DNA of 64,000 nucleotides from Gammaproteobacteria bacterium (GCA_023383705.1 JAHDYM010000001.1:1-64000), one strand, 5' to 3'. Positions 42,682-52,419 are shown, counted from the first letter of the stretch. The notes: a model not told the origin generated them from the letters alone. Made by a program: numbers and translations.

Positions 42682-43017
42682 TCAGGCGGCCTTGTTCTGG
42701 CTGGCAGCAACCGTGGCCTGGGCCTTGGCCTGCACGCTGCCGGCGATTTCCACGTACTCCTGCGTGCGGCGGGCGAGCTGCTCGCCGAATGCACGGGTGG
42801 ACTCGATCTGGCGGGCCAGGAACTCACCGTAGTTGGCAACGTTGGTCGGCAGGCGGGCCTGGTCGACGGCGAAATTGATGTAATCACCGAGGACAGCGTA
42901 GTTCTGCTGGGAAAGGCGCTCGAAGGCTTCAACGGCAACGCCATTGAAGGCGCGCAGGGGCTCCAGAGCCTCTTTCTGGAAAGCAAAGACGTTCGGGAAC
43001 TGGTTCAGGTTGGTCAT
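42682..43017 (-). CDS. Phasin family protein
   Basis: 111 residues, all-helical, with the phasin pattern: FQKEALEPLRAFNGVAVEAFERL, then the YINFAVDQARLPTNVANYGEFLARQIE stretch and an amphipathic alanine-rich end. Phasins coat PHA granules and control their number and size. AAGGAG stands 8 nt before the ATG. A sigma-70-like promoter with candidate PhaR operators lies upstream, and a strong terminator follows the stop, so this gene can be expressed highly on its own. Confidence 0.92.
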   Translation of the reverse strand: MTNLNQFPNVFAFQKEALEPLRAFNGVAVEAFERLSQQNYAVLGDYINFAVDQARLPTNVANYGEFLARQIESTRAFGEQLARRTQEYVEIAGSVQAKAQATVAASQNKAA

Positions 43018-43061
43018 GGAAGCACTCCTTGAAAGCGGTTTGTTCGGCAGGGACGGGAGGC

Positions 43062-43090
43062 ATTCTAGACCAAGTTGTTGTGCAGCGCAA
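43062..43090 (-). promoter_or_regulatory. Phasin promoter with overlapping candidate PhaR site
   Basis: On the minus strand, -35 TTGCGC (43085-43090), a 17-nt spacer and -10 TAGAAT (43062-43067), about 45 nt before the phasin ATG. The plus-strand motif TGTGCAGCGCAA (43079-43090) covers the -35, the position expected for repressor PhaR. Confidence 0.65.
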
Positions 43091-43168
43091 GAGAACTGCG
43101 TGATTTATGCAAATTATTGGTTTTTATATGCTATTTAATACCTATCTCCTGCTTTTAGCGCAATTGTA

Positions 43169-43180
43169 TTGCACTGCGCA
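43169..43180 (-). promoter_or_regulatory. Second candidate PhaR site upstream of the phasin promoter
   Basis: Minus-strand TGCGCAGTGCAA agrees with the promoter copy as TGYGCAGYGCAA (10 of 12 identical, two C/T changes) and lies in opposite orientation about 90 nt away. The stretch between the two (about 43096-43168) is very AT-rich for this genome. Two operator sites are known at phasin promoters of PHA producers. Confidence 0.5.
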
Positions 43181-43203
43181 CGAACAAGCTCCGGCAACCC
43201 TGC

Positions 43204-46200
43204 TCAGGGCGTGATTTCGACAACCGTCTGACCGAAGCCGGTCTCGCCATCGCTGTGGCTGACTATGCCGAGATGCAGTCCCGGTGGCAGGTCCTGCCAG
43301 CTGAGGCTGAGGCTGGCCGGGCTGCCGCTAACCAGGCTGCCCGGCGCGCTGAGCGTCGCATTGGCCCGGTCAGCGCCGACCGTCCAGACCAGCAGGTTGA
43401 AGGTGGCGCTGCCGCCGTCGGTGTCAAAGCCATGCACGTCGACGTAATACTCGCCAGGGGCGATGTAGTCCGCACCTTCGGCCGGGATCAGGTTGATGGC
43501 CTCCTCCGAACCGGCGTTCTGGCTCGGCGTGGCCTCATCGGTACAGGTGCCAAAGCCGGGACAGGCATACAGGTAGAGATCCAGGTCGGCAGCGCCATTG
43601 CGCACCTCGTCGAACAGCGCAACGCGCAGGTAACGCGTACCTGCCGGCACGATGATCGGGATGCGGCGCACGCTGGCCGGCAGTGAACCGCTGCCAGGCT
43701 GGATGAAGCTGTAGCTGTCGCTGAAATCCTCCGCGACGGTGGCATCGGTGAGCCCACCGCGCAACTCATCGGGCTGGCCCTGGTTGGCTGCTTCCAGGCC
43801 GCTCAGTGTGGCCGTGTAGATTCCCGTGTAGCCGCTGCGCACCTCGACATCGAGACTGCCCGTGGCACCGCTGCCGGTGACGAAGACGGGCGCCTCGAAA
43901 CGCAGCGCTTTGATCGCCACTGGCGAACGTACGGTGGTCGCCCCGGCAGTCCAGGTCAGCGCACCGAACTGCCAGGCATCGAAGGTCGTGGCCTGGGTGG
44001 ACAGCCGGATCTCGAAGTCCGCACTCTCGCCAGTGCCAAGCGACAAGAGCGAGGGCGCGACCTCCGCCGTGATCGTGCTCGGCATCTCGATACTGGCGAT
44101 GAACTGCGCGGCTTCGCCGACATTGGTGACCCGCCGCCGGATGATCTGCTCGCTCACCAGGTCATCGGTGGCGATGGTCGGCAGGTTGAGGTTGCTGCCA
44201 TCGGTCGCATGGCCATCTGCGGCCAGTGCGGCGCAATCGACCGAACTGTCCCGCGGCTGCCCACGGCCACAGAGGAAGGCATCGTAGTCGTCAGCGCCCG
44301 CGTCATAGACGAGTCCGGGCGCAAAAGCCGCATTCGGCACGACATGGCCAGCGCCAAAATCGAAGGGATCCGCTGCCGTCTCACCGTCCTGGTTCAGCAG
44401 ATCCTGGCGCGCGGTGGTCAGCAGCGCCGAGCGCAGGGCGGCCGGACTCCAGTCCGGATGCGCCTCTTTCAGCAGGGCGGCGATACCGGCCACATGCGGC
44501 ACGGCCATGGAGGTACCGGACAGGTACTGGAAACTGTCACCACGCAGGTTGTTGGCACCATCGGGACTTTGCGCAGCGAGGATCTCCACACCCGGCGCGG
44601 TGATATCCGGCTTGAGGACATCCGCCTGCCACAGGTTCGGTCCCCGCGCCGAGAATGCCTCCATCCGATTGCCGGGATCGGCCACGCGCAGGAACAGGCC
44701 TTTCTGCAGGGTCACCCCGACCGTGTCACCGGCCACCAGTCGCGCGCGCAGCAGTTCACCATCATCGTGGCCGATCATCAGCGCGGGGATCGTGATGCCG
44801 CTGCCCGAACCGGTCATGATCAGCGCTTCGCCCTGGTCGCTGAAGACCAGTGCGGCTTTCGCGCCGGCATTCTGGACATTGCGCACCTTCACATCGAAGG
44901 TGCAGCCACCGCGCTGTACCAGCGCGATCTTGCCGTTGACGGCGCTGGCGTTGCGCAGGGCTTCGCAGGCATCGGCAGTGGTGCCGATCGTGGTATCGAA
45001 GAACCCGAACACCCCGTCGTCGGCCAGCACGAGATCGAGCGTCAGCGGCCCCTCGTCCCTGAGCAGCGGCGTGAAGTTTGCCTCGACTGCCACATAGTCA
45101 TTCTTCACGCTGGCCGGACTGTTGACGCGGATCGCATCATGAAAGCGCTCGCCGCGCCGGCTCGATGCGCCCACCGCCATCACCCATGGCGCGGCCGCCG
45201 GCGAAACAACCGACCCGGGCGAAGGCCCCTCGTTCCCGGCCGCACCGACCACCAGCACGCCGGCATTGCTGGCCGCCAGCAGTGCCAGATCATCCGCATC
45301 GACGATGTCGTCATCGCTGCCCACCGAGTAGTTGATGATGTCCACCCCGTCGGCAACGGCATCTTCGATGGCCTGGGTCAGGTCTGCGGTGCTGCAGGTG
45401 CCGCGCAGTTCACCCGGCTCCAGCCAGCAGGCCTTGTACACGGCGATGTGCGCACGCGGCGCCATGCCGCTGATCCTGTCGACGAACTCTCCGCCAAGCG
45501 TGGCGCGCACCGAATTGCCGGCGGCAACCGAGGCGATATGCGTGCCATGGCCATCGGCATCCTTGGGCGACATGAACTCGTCCGCGTCGAGAACGTACTC
45601 ATCGAGGAAGCCATCGATGTAATAGCGCGCGCCGATCAGCTTGTTGTTGCAGTCGGAGGTCGAGAATCCCTCGCCGGCCTGGCACTGCCCCTGCCAGTCA
45701 GCGGGCCTGGCGAAGACCACCTCGTCCGGGCGGGACTTGAAGCGCCTGCAGAGCCAGCGTCCGAGCAGGGAACTATCCGCCCATGCCGAGCGACACACCC
45801 TGGGGCGCTTCGCCGGAACGGTGTCTTTGAAGCTGATGTGGCCGGGCGCGATGCCACTATCGATCACGCCGATCACGACCCCCTCGCCACGGAGGCCGCG
45901 TTCCTTCCAGAGACCACCGCCGGCGGCAGTCAGCGCCAGGAAGCCGGGGCTGTCGTTGGTCCTGACCTGCTGCTTGCGGTCTTCCCAGACATTGAGCACG
46001 CCCTTCTGCGCCTTCAGCTTGTGCGCCTGGGCCGGCGTCATGCGCGCAGAGAATCCGTTCAGCGCGTAGCGGTAACTGTGGAGCTTGCCGGCCCGCGCAC
46101 CGATCCGGTCGAGCGTCGCATCGTGCTGCTCGACCAGTTGCTCCGTATAGCGCTCGACCGCTGGCGAACGGGCCTCCAGGCGGAGGCGCCCGTTCTTCTG

Positions 46201-46392
46201 GCGCATACGCCGCAAGCCGGGGTCGGCAACGGCCGGGGGCGCGGCCAGTTGCACGATGTACAGGCGTTCCTCGCCATCATCCGGGGCGATCGCCTTGAGG
46301 CGCGTCGGCGCGGCTGGCGCGGCAGCAGCGGCCACGCCATGCACGAACAGCACCGCAACTGCGGCAATGCAATATCTGAAATGCTTTCCCAT
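43204..46392 (-). CDS. Large secreted subtilisin-like serine protease (S8) with PA domain
   Basis: 1062 residues. Signal peptide (about 1-25) is followed by an I9-type propeptide (LYIVQLAAPP to LNGFSARMTPAQAHKLKAQKGV). The catalytic Asp is in VIGVIDSGIAPGH (about 178), His in DADGHGTHIASVAAG (about 282), and Ser in YLSGTSMAVPHVAGIAAL (about 625). A protease-associated (PA) domain is inserted before the Ser (GKIALVQRGGCTFD, about 480-500). C-terminal regions resemble Fn3-like and PPC beta-domains. A type II secreted extracellular protease is the natural reading. Its start is 81 nt past topA's stop. Confidence 0.95.
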   Translation of the reverse strand: MGKHFRYCIAAVAVLFVHGVAAAAAPAAPTRLKAIAPDDGEERLYIVQLAAPPAVADPGLRRMRQKNGRLRLEARSPAVERYTEQLVEQHDATLDRIGARAGKLHSYRYALNGFSARMTPAQAHKLKAQKGVLNVWEDRKQQVRTNDSPGFLALTAAGGGLWKERGLRGEGVVIGVIDSGIAPGHISFKDTVPAKRPRVCRSAWADSSLLGRWLCRRFKSRPDEVVFARPADWQGQCQAGEGFSTSDCNNKLIGARYYIDGFLDEYVLDADEFMSPKDADGHGTHIASVAAGNSVRATLGGEFVDRISGMAPRAHIAVYKACWLEPGELRGTCSTADLTQAIEDAVADGVDIINYSVGSDDDIVDADDLALLAASNAGVLVVGAAGNEGPSPGSVVSPAAAPWVMAVGASSRRGERFHDAIRVNSPASVKNDYVAVEANFTPLLRDEGPLTLDLVLADDGVFGFFDTTIGTTADACEALRNASAVNGKIALVQRGGCTFDVKVRNVQNAGAKAALVFSDQGEALIMTGSGSGITIPALMIGHDDGELLRARLVAGDTVGVTLQKGLFLRVADPGNRMEAFSARGPNLWQADVLKPDITAPGVEILAAQSPDGANNLRGDSFQYLSGTSMAVPHVAGIAALLKEAHPDWSPAALRSALLTTARQDLLNQDGETAADPFDFGAGHVVPNAAFAPGLVYDAGADDYDAFLCGRGQPRDSSVDCAALAADGHATDGSNLNLPTIATDDLVSEQIIRRRVTNVGEAAQFIASIEMPSTITAEVAPSLLSLGTGESADFEIRLSTQATTFDAWQFGALTWTAGATTVRSPVAIKALRFEAPVFVTGSGATGSLDVEVRSGYTGIYTATLSGLEAANQGQPDELRGGLTDATVAEDFSDSYSFIQPGSGSLPASVRRIPIIVPAGTRYLRVALFDEVRNGAADLDLYLYACPGFGTCTDEATPSQNAGSEEAINLIPAEGADYIAPGEYYVDVHGFDTDGGSATFNLLVWTVGADRANATLSAPGSLVSGSPASLSLSWQDLPPGLHLGIVSHSDGETGFGQTVVEITP

Positions 46393-46473
46393 GCGTGACC
46401 GGCCGGGATCTTGATTTTCTGGTGCCCCGGCAAAGTGCTGGCACTTATTGTCAAGTGCTCAGCCTAACACAGC

Positions 46474-48987
46474 TCAGCTCGCCGGCTGCTTCGTGCTCGC
46501 CTTCTTCCTGGCTGCGGCTTTCTTCCGGGGGCGGGCCGGTTTTGCAGCAGCCTCCTCGCCGGGGCCCTCCGCGGCAGCCTTCTTCACCGTCTTCCGTGCG
46601 GTCTTCTTCGCCGCCTTCTTGACGATTTTCTTGCCCCAGCGGCGCTTGCGCACCGGCGCTTCGGCGAGCATCCGGCGTGCTTCCTCGAGCGTGATCGAGG
46701 CCGGTTCGCGGTCCTTCGGGATGCGGGCATTGCGCTCGGCATCGGCCAGGTATGGCCCCCAGCGACCATTCAATATGCGTATGCCGTCCACGCCGAAGTC
46801 CTTGACCAGCTTTTTGGCATCCGCTTCCTGCTTGGCCCGGATGATCTCGATGGCTTCCTCGAGCGTGACCTTCAGCGGATCGAGGGTCTGCAGGGAGGCG
46901 TATTTCTTGACGACCTCACCGGTCTCCTTGTCGACCGTTTCATACTGCACGTAGGGACCGAACATGCCGGTGTTCGCACTGACCGGTTCGCCGCTTGGCA
47001 GATTGCCCAGCTGACGGGGCAACTTGAACAGCTCCAGCGCATCGGGCAATTCGATGTTGAACATGCTCTGGCCGGGCTGCAGGCCCTTCCACTTGGGCTT
47101 TTCCTCGTCGTCGCGGGTGCCGATCTGGATGAAGGCGCCATAGCGGCCAAAACGCGCCGATACCGGCCGGCCGGAAACCGGATCCTTGCCGAGCTCGCGG
47201 GCCTGCACCGCCTCGTCGCGGCTGACCGCCTTGTCCTTCTCCTGCAACAGGACGGCGAAGGGCTGCCAGAACTCCTCCAGCACCGGCACCCATTCGCACT
47301 CGCCGCGCGAGATCTGGTCGAGCTCGTCTTCCATGTGCGCGGTGAAGTCGTAGTCCACATAGCGGGTGAAATGGCTGGTGAGGAAACCGCTCACCACCCG
47401 CCCGCCATCGGTGGGCTTGAGTGCGCGGCCCTTCAGTTCAGCGTAGTTGCGGTTCAGCAGGGTCGAGATGATCGAGGCATAGGTGGACGGACGGCCGATG
47501 CCGCGTTCTTCCAGTGCCTTGACGAGGCTCGCTTCCGTGTAGCGCGGCGGCGGTTCGGTGAAGTGCTGCTCCGGACGCACGGCTTCCAGCGGCAGCAGGT
47601 CGCCTTCATTCACGGCCGGCAGCTTCAGATCGGCGTCATCGTCGCTGTCATCGTCCCGGCCCTCGAGGTAAACGGCGATGAAGCCGGGGCTGACCAGCGT
47701 TGAACCCGAGGCACGGAAGCGGCCGGCCTCGGCACGCTGCGCGGGGACGAGATCCACGGCCAGCTGGTCGTAGACAGCCGGCTCCATCTGCGAGGCGATG
47801 GTGCGCTTCCAGATCAGGCTGTAGAGCTTGAACTGCTCATCGCTCAGAAAGCGCTGCAGCGATTCCGAGGTGCGGCGGATGCTGGTCGGGCGTATGCCTT
47901 CGTGCGCTTCCTGTGCGTTTTTCGCCGTGGTCTTGTAGACATTCGGCTGCGCCGGCAGGCTGGCCTTGCCATAGCGTTCGACGATCAGCCCGCGTATGTC
48001 ATCGATCGCTTCCCTGGCGAGGCCGACCGAGTCGGTACGCATGTAGGTGATCAGGCCGACGGTGCCTTCGTCGATGGCCACACCCTCGTAGAGCTTCTGC
48101 GCAACCTGCATGGTGTTGCGGGCACGGAAGCCCAGTTTTCGCGAGGCCTCCTGCTGGAGGGTCGAGGTGGTGAATGGCGGTGCCGGGCGGCGGCGGCGCT
48201 GGCTGCGCTCGACACCCTTCACGCGCAGCTTGCCGCCGGCGGCCACCTCGAGCGTGCTGCGGGCCTCGTCTGCCTGCGCGGCGTTCTGGAAACTGAAGAT
48301 CTCCGGCTTCTCGCGGTTGAAGCTGTCGACCACCTTGCGCCCGGCATACTCGACCAGGCGTGCCGCGAACAACTGCGGCGCGGTTCCGGTCAGCGCATCG
48401 ATCGACCAGTATTCCTGGCTGCGGAAGGCCTCGATGGCTTCCTCGCGCTCGACCAGCATGCGCAGCGCCGGACTCTGCACGCGGCCGGCGGAGAGTTTCG
48501 GGCTGATCTTCCGCCACAGCAGCGGCGAGAGCTTGAAGCCGAGCAGATGATCGAGCGCGCGCCGGGCGCGGTAGGCATTGACCAGGTCCATCGAGACCTG
48601 GCGCGGCTGCCCGATGGCTTCGCGGACCGCGCGTTCGGTGATCTCGTAGAACACCACCCGGTATACCGCCCGGTCCTTGAGCAAGCCGCGCTCGCCCAGC
48701 ACTTCCTGCAGGTGCCAGGATATGGCCTCTCCCTCGCGGTCGGGGTCGGTGGCCAGATACAGGGTGTCGGCCTTCTTCAGCGCGTTGGCGATCGCGGTGA
48801 TGTGGCGCTCCTTGTCCTCGGCCACCGCGTACTTCATTTCGTAGCCGTGCCCGGGATCGACCGCACCGTCCTTCTCCAGCAGGTCGCGCACGTGCCCATA
48901 GGAGGCAAACACCTTGAAGTCCTTGCCGAGGTACTTCTCGATGGTCTTTGCCTTGGCCGGCGACTCCACGACGACAATGCTGCTCAT
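46474..48987 (-). CDS. topA: DNA topoisomerase I TopA, zinc-finger-less form with lysine-rich tail
   Basis: 837 residues. Type IA enzyme relaxing negative supercoils. The Toprim domain starts MSSIVVVESPAKAKTIEKYLG with LYLATDPDREGEAISWHL. The active-site Tyr lies in VGLITYMRTDS (about residue 315). The C-terminal part has three topoisomerase repeats (each with FGRYGAFIQIG-, TGMFGPYVQYE- or NGRWGPYLAD-like cores) rather than the zinc ribbons of E. coli TopA, and no Cys4 group exists. A lysine/alanine tail of about 55 residues follows (VKKAAKKTARKTVKKAAA), which should bind DNA or RNA polymerase. The ATG at 48987 fits. Confidence 0.96.
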   Translation of the reverse strand: MSSIVVVESPAKAKTIEKYLGKDFKVFASYGHVRDLLEKDGAVDPGHGYEMKYAVAEDKERHITAIANALKKADTLYLATDPDREGEAISWHLQEVLGERGLLKDRAVYRVVFYEITERAVREAIGQPRQVSMDLVNAYRARRALDHLLGFKLSPLLWRKISPKLSAGRVQSPALRMLVEREEAIEAFRSQEYWSIDALTGTAPQLFAARLVEYAGRKVVDSFNREKPEIFSFQNAAQADEARSTLEVAAGGKLRVKGVERSQRRRRPAPPFTTSTLQQEASRKLGFRARNTMQVAQKLYEGVAIDEGTVGLITYMRTDSVGLAREAIDDIRGLIVERYGKASLPAQPNVYKTTAKNAQEAHEGIRPTSIRRTSESLQRFLSDEQFKLYSLIWKRTIASQMEPAVYDQLAVDLVPAQRAEAGRFRASGSTLVSPGFIAVYLEGRDDDSDDDADLKLPAVNEGDLLPLEAVRPEQHFTEPPPRYTEASLVKALEERGIGRPSTYASIISTLLNRNYAELKGRALKPTDGGRVVSGFLTSHFTRYVDYDFTAHMEDELDQISRGECEWVPVLEEFWQPFAVLLQEKDKAVSRDEAVQARELGKDPVSGRPVSARFGRYGAFIQIGTRDDEEKPKWKGLQPGQSMFNIELPDALELFKLPRQLGNLPSGEPVSANTGMFGPYVQYETVDKETGEVVKKYASLQTLDPLKVTLEEAIEIIRAKQEADAKKLVKDFGVDGIRILNGRWGPYLADAERNARIPKDREPASITLEEARRMLAEAPVRKRRWGKKIVKKAAKKTARKTVKKAAAEGPGEEAAAKPARPRKKAAARKKASTKQPAS

Positions 48988-49089
48988 GCGCTCCCAAACC
49001 CGGGCTGACAAACTGCGGAAAACGCGGACTCTACAGACGACGAAGCCGCGACACTAGCGCGGCTTTGATACGCAAACACGGCAAACGGC

Positions 49090-49560
49090 TCAATGCATGG
49101 CGCCCGCGCTTTCCTCAAAGACCAGGTCTTCCATGCGTGAAAAGGCCGTCTCCTGCCCCGGCTGGGCAAACAGGACCATCAACACCACCCACTTCAGCTG
49201 TTCCCTGTCGACCGTATCCGAATCCAGTGCCATCAGCCGGTCGATGACCACTTCACGCTGCGCGGCCGAGAGTATGCCCACCTGCTCGAGGTAGAGCAGG
49301 TAGCCGCGGCAGTCGAGGTCCAGCCGGCGGATCTCCACTTCGTTGTAGACCCGCACCGAGCGCTCGCCCGGAACACCTGCATACGGCGCGCTGGTTTCGT
49401 TCAGGCCATCGAGCCAGTCCAGCGCACTGTCCACTTCCGGCTCACCGAAACCGGCGCGCAGCAACTCCTCGCGCAGCACATCCTGGTCTGCGGCTTCGGG
49501 TTCCTGCTCCGTGTAGGTCTCGAAGAGATACAGGAGAACGTCGAGAACGGTATCGCTCAT
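49090..49560 (-). CDS. smg: DUF494 family protein Smg
   Basis: 156 residues. Smg family, found next to dprA in gammaproteobacteria. Landmarks: VLDVLLYLFETYTE at the start, then ELLRAGFGEPEVDSALDWL, and RGYLLYLEQVGIL with MVLFAQPGQETAFSRMEDLV near the end. Biochemical role unknown. Its ATG overlaps the dprA stop by one base, so they are translated together. A stem without a T-tract lies at 49043-49065 downstream. Confidence 0.95.
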   Translation of the reverse strand: MSDTVLDVLLYLFETYTEQEPEAADQDVLREELLRAGFGEPEVDSALDWLDGLNETSAPYAGVPGERSVRVYNEVEIRRLDLDCRGYLLYLEQVGILSAAQREVVIDRLMALDSDTVDREQLKWVVLMVLFAQPGQETAFSRMEDLVFEESAGAMH

Positions 49561-50522
49561 TATTCGACGCTCCGGTTGACCCTCTGATAGCGGCCGCCAG
49601 CCAGCGACCGCACCAATCCCTGCAATTCAAGTATCAGAAGCATGGAGGAAAGCTCCCCGATCGTCAATCCGCGACGCGCAGCGAGCACATCGACGGAAAT
49701 CGGATCGCAGCCCATCGCCGCCAGCAATTCCTCGTGTTCGACATCTGCTCGCGCTGCTGCGGCAGCGCGGTTTCCTGGCAGCGGCAGCGGCGCATCATCC
49801 CGCCGCAGGCCCGCCAGCAAGCCAGCGAGTTCATCGACGATATCCGCTGCCGTCTCCACCAGGCGCGCACCTTCGCGTATCAACTGATGGCAGCCGCGCG
49901 CCACGGGATTATGTATGGACCCCGGGATGGCGAAGACCTCGCGACCCTGCTCCATCGCATGCCGCGCGGTGATCAGCGCCCCGCTCCTGACGCTGGCCTC
50001 GACAACCAGCACGCCGACCGACAGGCCGCTGATGATCCGGTTGCGGCGCGGAAAGTTGCTGCGGGAAACCGGCGTGCCGGGTGCGAATTCCGAAATCACG
50101 GCACCGCCACCAGCGACGATCTGCCCGGCCAGTGCGGCATGCCGGCGCGGGTAGACGCTGTCCGGCCCGGTACCACAAACAGCGATGGTCCTGCCGCCCG
50201 GTGCATGCAAGGCGCCCAGATGGGCGGCCGCATCGATGCCCTCGGCGAGGCCACTGGTGATGCAGAAACCCGTGGCGGCGAGGTGCGCCGCAAAGCTGCG
50301 GGCCGTATCGGCGCCTTCGGCAGTGGCGTTGCGGCTGCCGACGATCGCAAGCTGGGGCAGGACGAGCACATCCGGGTCGCCCCACACGTAGAGCACCGGT
50401 GGCGGGCGCGGGATTTCCCTGAGCAGGGCTGGATAGCGCGGATCATCGATCCGCAACAGCTGGTGGTCCGGCGCAGCAAGCCAGGTATCGAGCGCCAGGT
50501 CCAGCCGGGCTTCAGTGGTCAA
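49560..50522 (-). CDS. dprA: DNA processing protein DprA
   Basis: 320 residues. Binds incoming single-stranded DNA in natural transformation and loads RecA. The Rossmann-like domain has AIVGSRNATAEG, FCITSGLAEGIDAAAH, GTGPDSVYPRRH and the FPRRNRIISGLS and SGALITARHAMEQGREVFAIPGSI segments, followed by a DML1-like winged helix at the C-terminus (about 245-315). The start is a TTG at 50522, with no in-frame ATG upstream of the conserved region. Coupled to smg. Confidence 0.95.
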   Translation of the reverse strand: MTTEARLDLALDTWLAAPDHQLLRIDDPRYPALLREIPRPPPVLYVWGDPDVLVLPQLAIVGSRNATAEGADTARSFAAHLAATGFCITSGLAEGIDAAAHLGALHAPGGRTIAVCGTGPDSVYPRRHAALAGQIVAGGGAVISEFAPGTPVSRSNFPRRNRIISGLSVGVLVVEASVRSGALITARHAMEQGREVFAIPGSIHNPVARGCHQLIREGARLVETAADIVDELAGLLAGLRRDDAPLPLPGNRAAAAARADVEHEELLAAMGCDPISVDVLAARRGLTIGELSSMLLILELQGLVRSLAGGRYQRVNRSVE

Positions 50523-50572
50523 CGTGCTTCCCGGGATCGGTCAGGGACCGAGCCGCCAGCGAAGCAGCGCGC

Positions 50573-51664
50573 TCAGTCCGGGTTGCGTACCTTGTCGAAT
50601 ATGTGGATGGGACTCTCGGCGTTCATGACCAGGCCATAACTGATCCGGTCATAGGTCTTGAACACCATTAGAACGCCGGCATGCTCATCCGGCAACTGGA
50701 CTTTGCGGTTGAACACGCCGGATTTGACCGTGTCGTTGACCCGTTCACCGGCCCGCCAGATACCCAGCACATGGCCCGACTCGATACCGTCGCGCGCACC
50801 GCGGTTGATGATCACGACCTGATACTGGCCAATCTGGGTGACGCCATCGACAACGTGGATGATCCGCCCCTCGACCTGCCTGTCCGGTGCGCGTGGCGTG
50901 AAGTGCATGGGCGGGGGCAAGTCGCGCGACACCACGCGGTCACCGATCACCACCTCCTGGACGGAGGCATTGAGCCGCATCGTCGCCGGATCGCCACCAC
51001 GGCTTACCTTGCCTTCAGAGACAAAAATTCCTTCGTAGCCCACGGTGTCGCCATCATCGGGGTCGACGATCTTGTCGCCCTGGTGAATCAGGTTGTAGTT
51101 ACCGTCGACCTCGATGCCCTTGCCGCGAACATAGACATCATTGCCGGTTGCGCCGATCAGGTGCTCGTCGCGCAGTTCGACGACATACGGCATTTTTTCG
51201 AACTCGTTCTTCTCCAGCACCATGCTCCTGCTGAGGAAGGCCCCGACCGCGCTGTAGGGAAGGGTCTGGATGGCCGAGTCCAGCGATTCTTCGCGAATCC
51301 GCGGCGACAGCCGGTCAGTGCCGGTTACGGTGCCACGCTCGAGGCGGAGCTGCGGCTTGCCATCGACATACACCAGCGTGAGCACATCGCCGGGATATAT
51401 AAGGTGCGGGTTCTCCACCTGCGGGTTGACGTACCAGATTTCCGGCCAGTACCAGGGGTCACGCAGGAACCTGGCCGAGATATCCCAGAGGGTATCGCCG
51501 GCCTTCACCACATAGGTATCCGGATGCGAAGGGTTGAGTACCGGCCCTCCACCCTGCTGGGCATTCAGGCCACCAGCAAAACCGGCAAGCGCCACCAGCA
51601 AAACGATGGCCATGCGGCCACGAAAGCCACTCTGCTGGACAGATCCGGACTGGGAGATTTTCAT
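50573..51664 (-). CDS. LysM domain periplasmic protein
   Basis: 363 residues from ATG at 51664. Signal peptide (about 18-37, MAIVLLVALAGFAGGLNAQ). A LysM domain (YVVKAGDTLWDISARFLRDPWYWPEIW, about 50-95) binds peptidoglycan, and a long C-terminal domain follows (to ESPIHIFDKVRNPD). This is the LysM protein normally found between dprA and def in gammaproteobacteria. Its precise role is not established. Divergent from def across about 180 bp that must hold both promoters. Confidence 0.92.
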   Translation of the reverse strand: MKISQSGSVQQSGFRGRMAIVLLVALAGFAGGLNAQQGGGPVLNPSHPDTYVVKAGDTLWDISARFLRDPWYWPEIWYVNPQVENPHLIYPGDVLTLVYVDGKPQLRLERGTVTGTDRLSPRIREESLDSAIQTLPYSAVGAFLSRSMVLEKNEFEKMPYVVELRDEHLIGATGNDVYVRGKGIEVDGNYNLIHQGDKIVDPDDGDTVGYEGIFVSEGKVSRGGDPATMRLNASVQEVVIGDRVVSRDLPPPMHFTPRAPDRQVEGRIIHVVDGVTQIGQYQVVIINRGARDGIESGHVLGIWRAGERVNDTVKSGVFNRKVQLPDEHAGVLMVFKTYDRISYGLVMNAESPIHIFDKVRNPD

Positions 51665-51846
51665 GGGGACTCCATCCCTGCTGGAAGGCCCGCTGGCGCA
51701 CGGCACCACGGTATACTCGCGGTGCGCGCAGCTGACCCGATGCAACCACAACCCCGGGGAACCCGACCCCGGCTGAACAATGCAAGATGTATCATAGTTT
51801 TGAGCAAGTTACCTAGCACTTGGCGCCAAACTGTGAAGGACGCAAC

Positions 51847-52386
51847 ATGGCGGTGCTGAAAATCCTCGAGTATCCCGACCCGCGCCTGCGGACAAAGGCG
51901 CAGCCGGTGACGACTGTCACGGCCGAGCACCGCCTGCTGGCCGACAATATGTTCGAAACCATGTACGCGGCGCCGGGCATCGGCCTCGCCGCTACGCAGG
52001 TAGACCGGCATATACGATTGCTGGTGCTGGACGTGTCTGAGAGCCGCGACCAGCCGCTGTGCCTGATCAACCCGGAAATACTCAGCCGTGAGGGCAGCGA
52101 AACCGGCGAAGAAGGTTGCCTGTCGGTGCCCGGGGTGAATGAACCCGTGGCGCGTGCTGCGCACATCCGGGTGCGGGCGCTGGACCGCCACGGCAAGTCC
52201 TTCGAACTCGAGGCCGAAGGCCTGCTCGCCGTCTGCATCCAGCACGAAATGGATCACCTGGAAGGCAAGCTGTTCGTCGACTACCTCTCCGAACTCAAGC
52301 GCAGCCGACTGAAGAAACGTGCCACCAAGTCCAGGCGCAAGGACGGCGCGGACAGTCCCGTTCAACTGCCCGAGACCGTGCGCTGA
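51847..52386 (+). CDS. def: Peptide deformylase
   Basis: 179 residues. Removes the formyl group of nascent proteins. All three motifs of the metal site are present: [18 protein letters not shown] (Cys ligand) and QHEMDHLEG (two His ligands and catalytic Glu). The ATG at 51847 with GAAGGA upstream. First gene of def-fmt-rsmB-DUF4390-ntrYX. A lysine/arginine-rich C-terminal end ([14 protein letters not shown]) is common in gram-negative Def. Confidence 0.97.
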   Translation: MAVLKILEYPDPRLRTKAQPVTTVTAEHRLLADNMFETMYAAPGIGLAATQVDRHIRLLVLDVSESRDQPLCLINPEILSREGSETGEEGCLSVPGVNEPVARAAHIRVRALDRHGKSFELEAEGLLAVCIQHEMDHLEGKLFVDYLSELKRSRLKKRATKSRRKDGADSPVQLPETVR

Positions 52387-52419
52387 GCGGCAAACGGCTG
52401 CGCGCCCCGCACCCTGCGC

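Noticed and set aside
46433-46454. TTGACA and AAGTGC repeats upstream of the S8 protease as a promoter
   Set aside because: A -35-like hexamer and a short inverted repeat exist, but no -10 at a proper distance was found.
49043-49065. Hairpin between smg and topA as a terminator
   Set aside because: 8-bp stem without T-tract in the needed direction.
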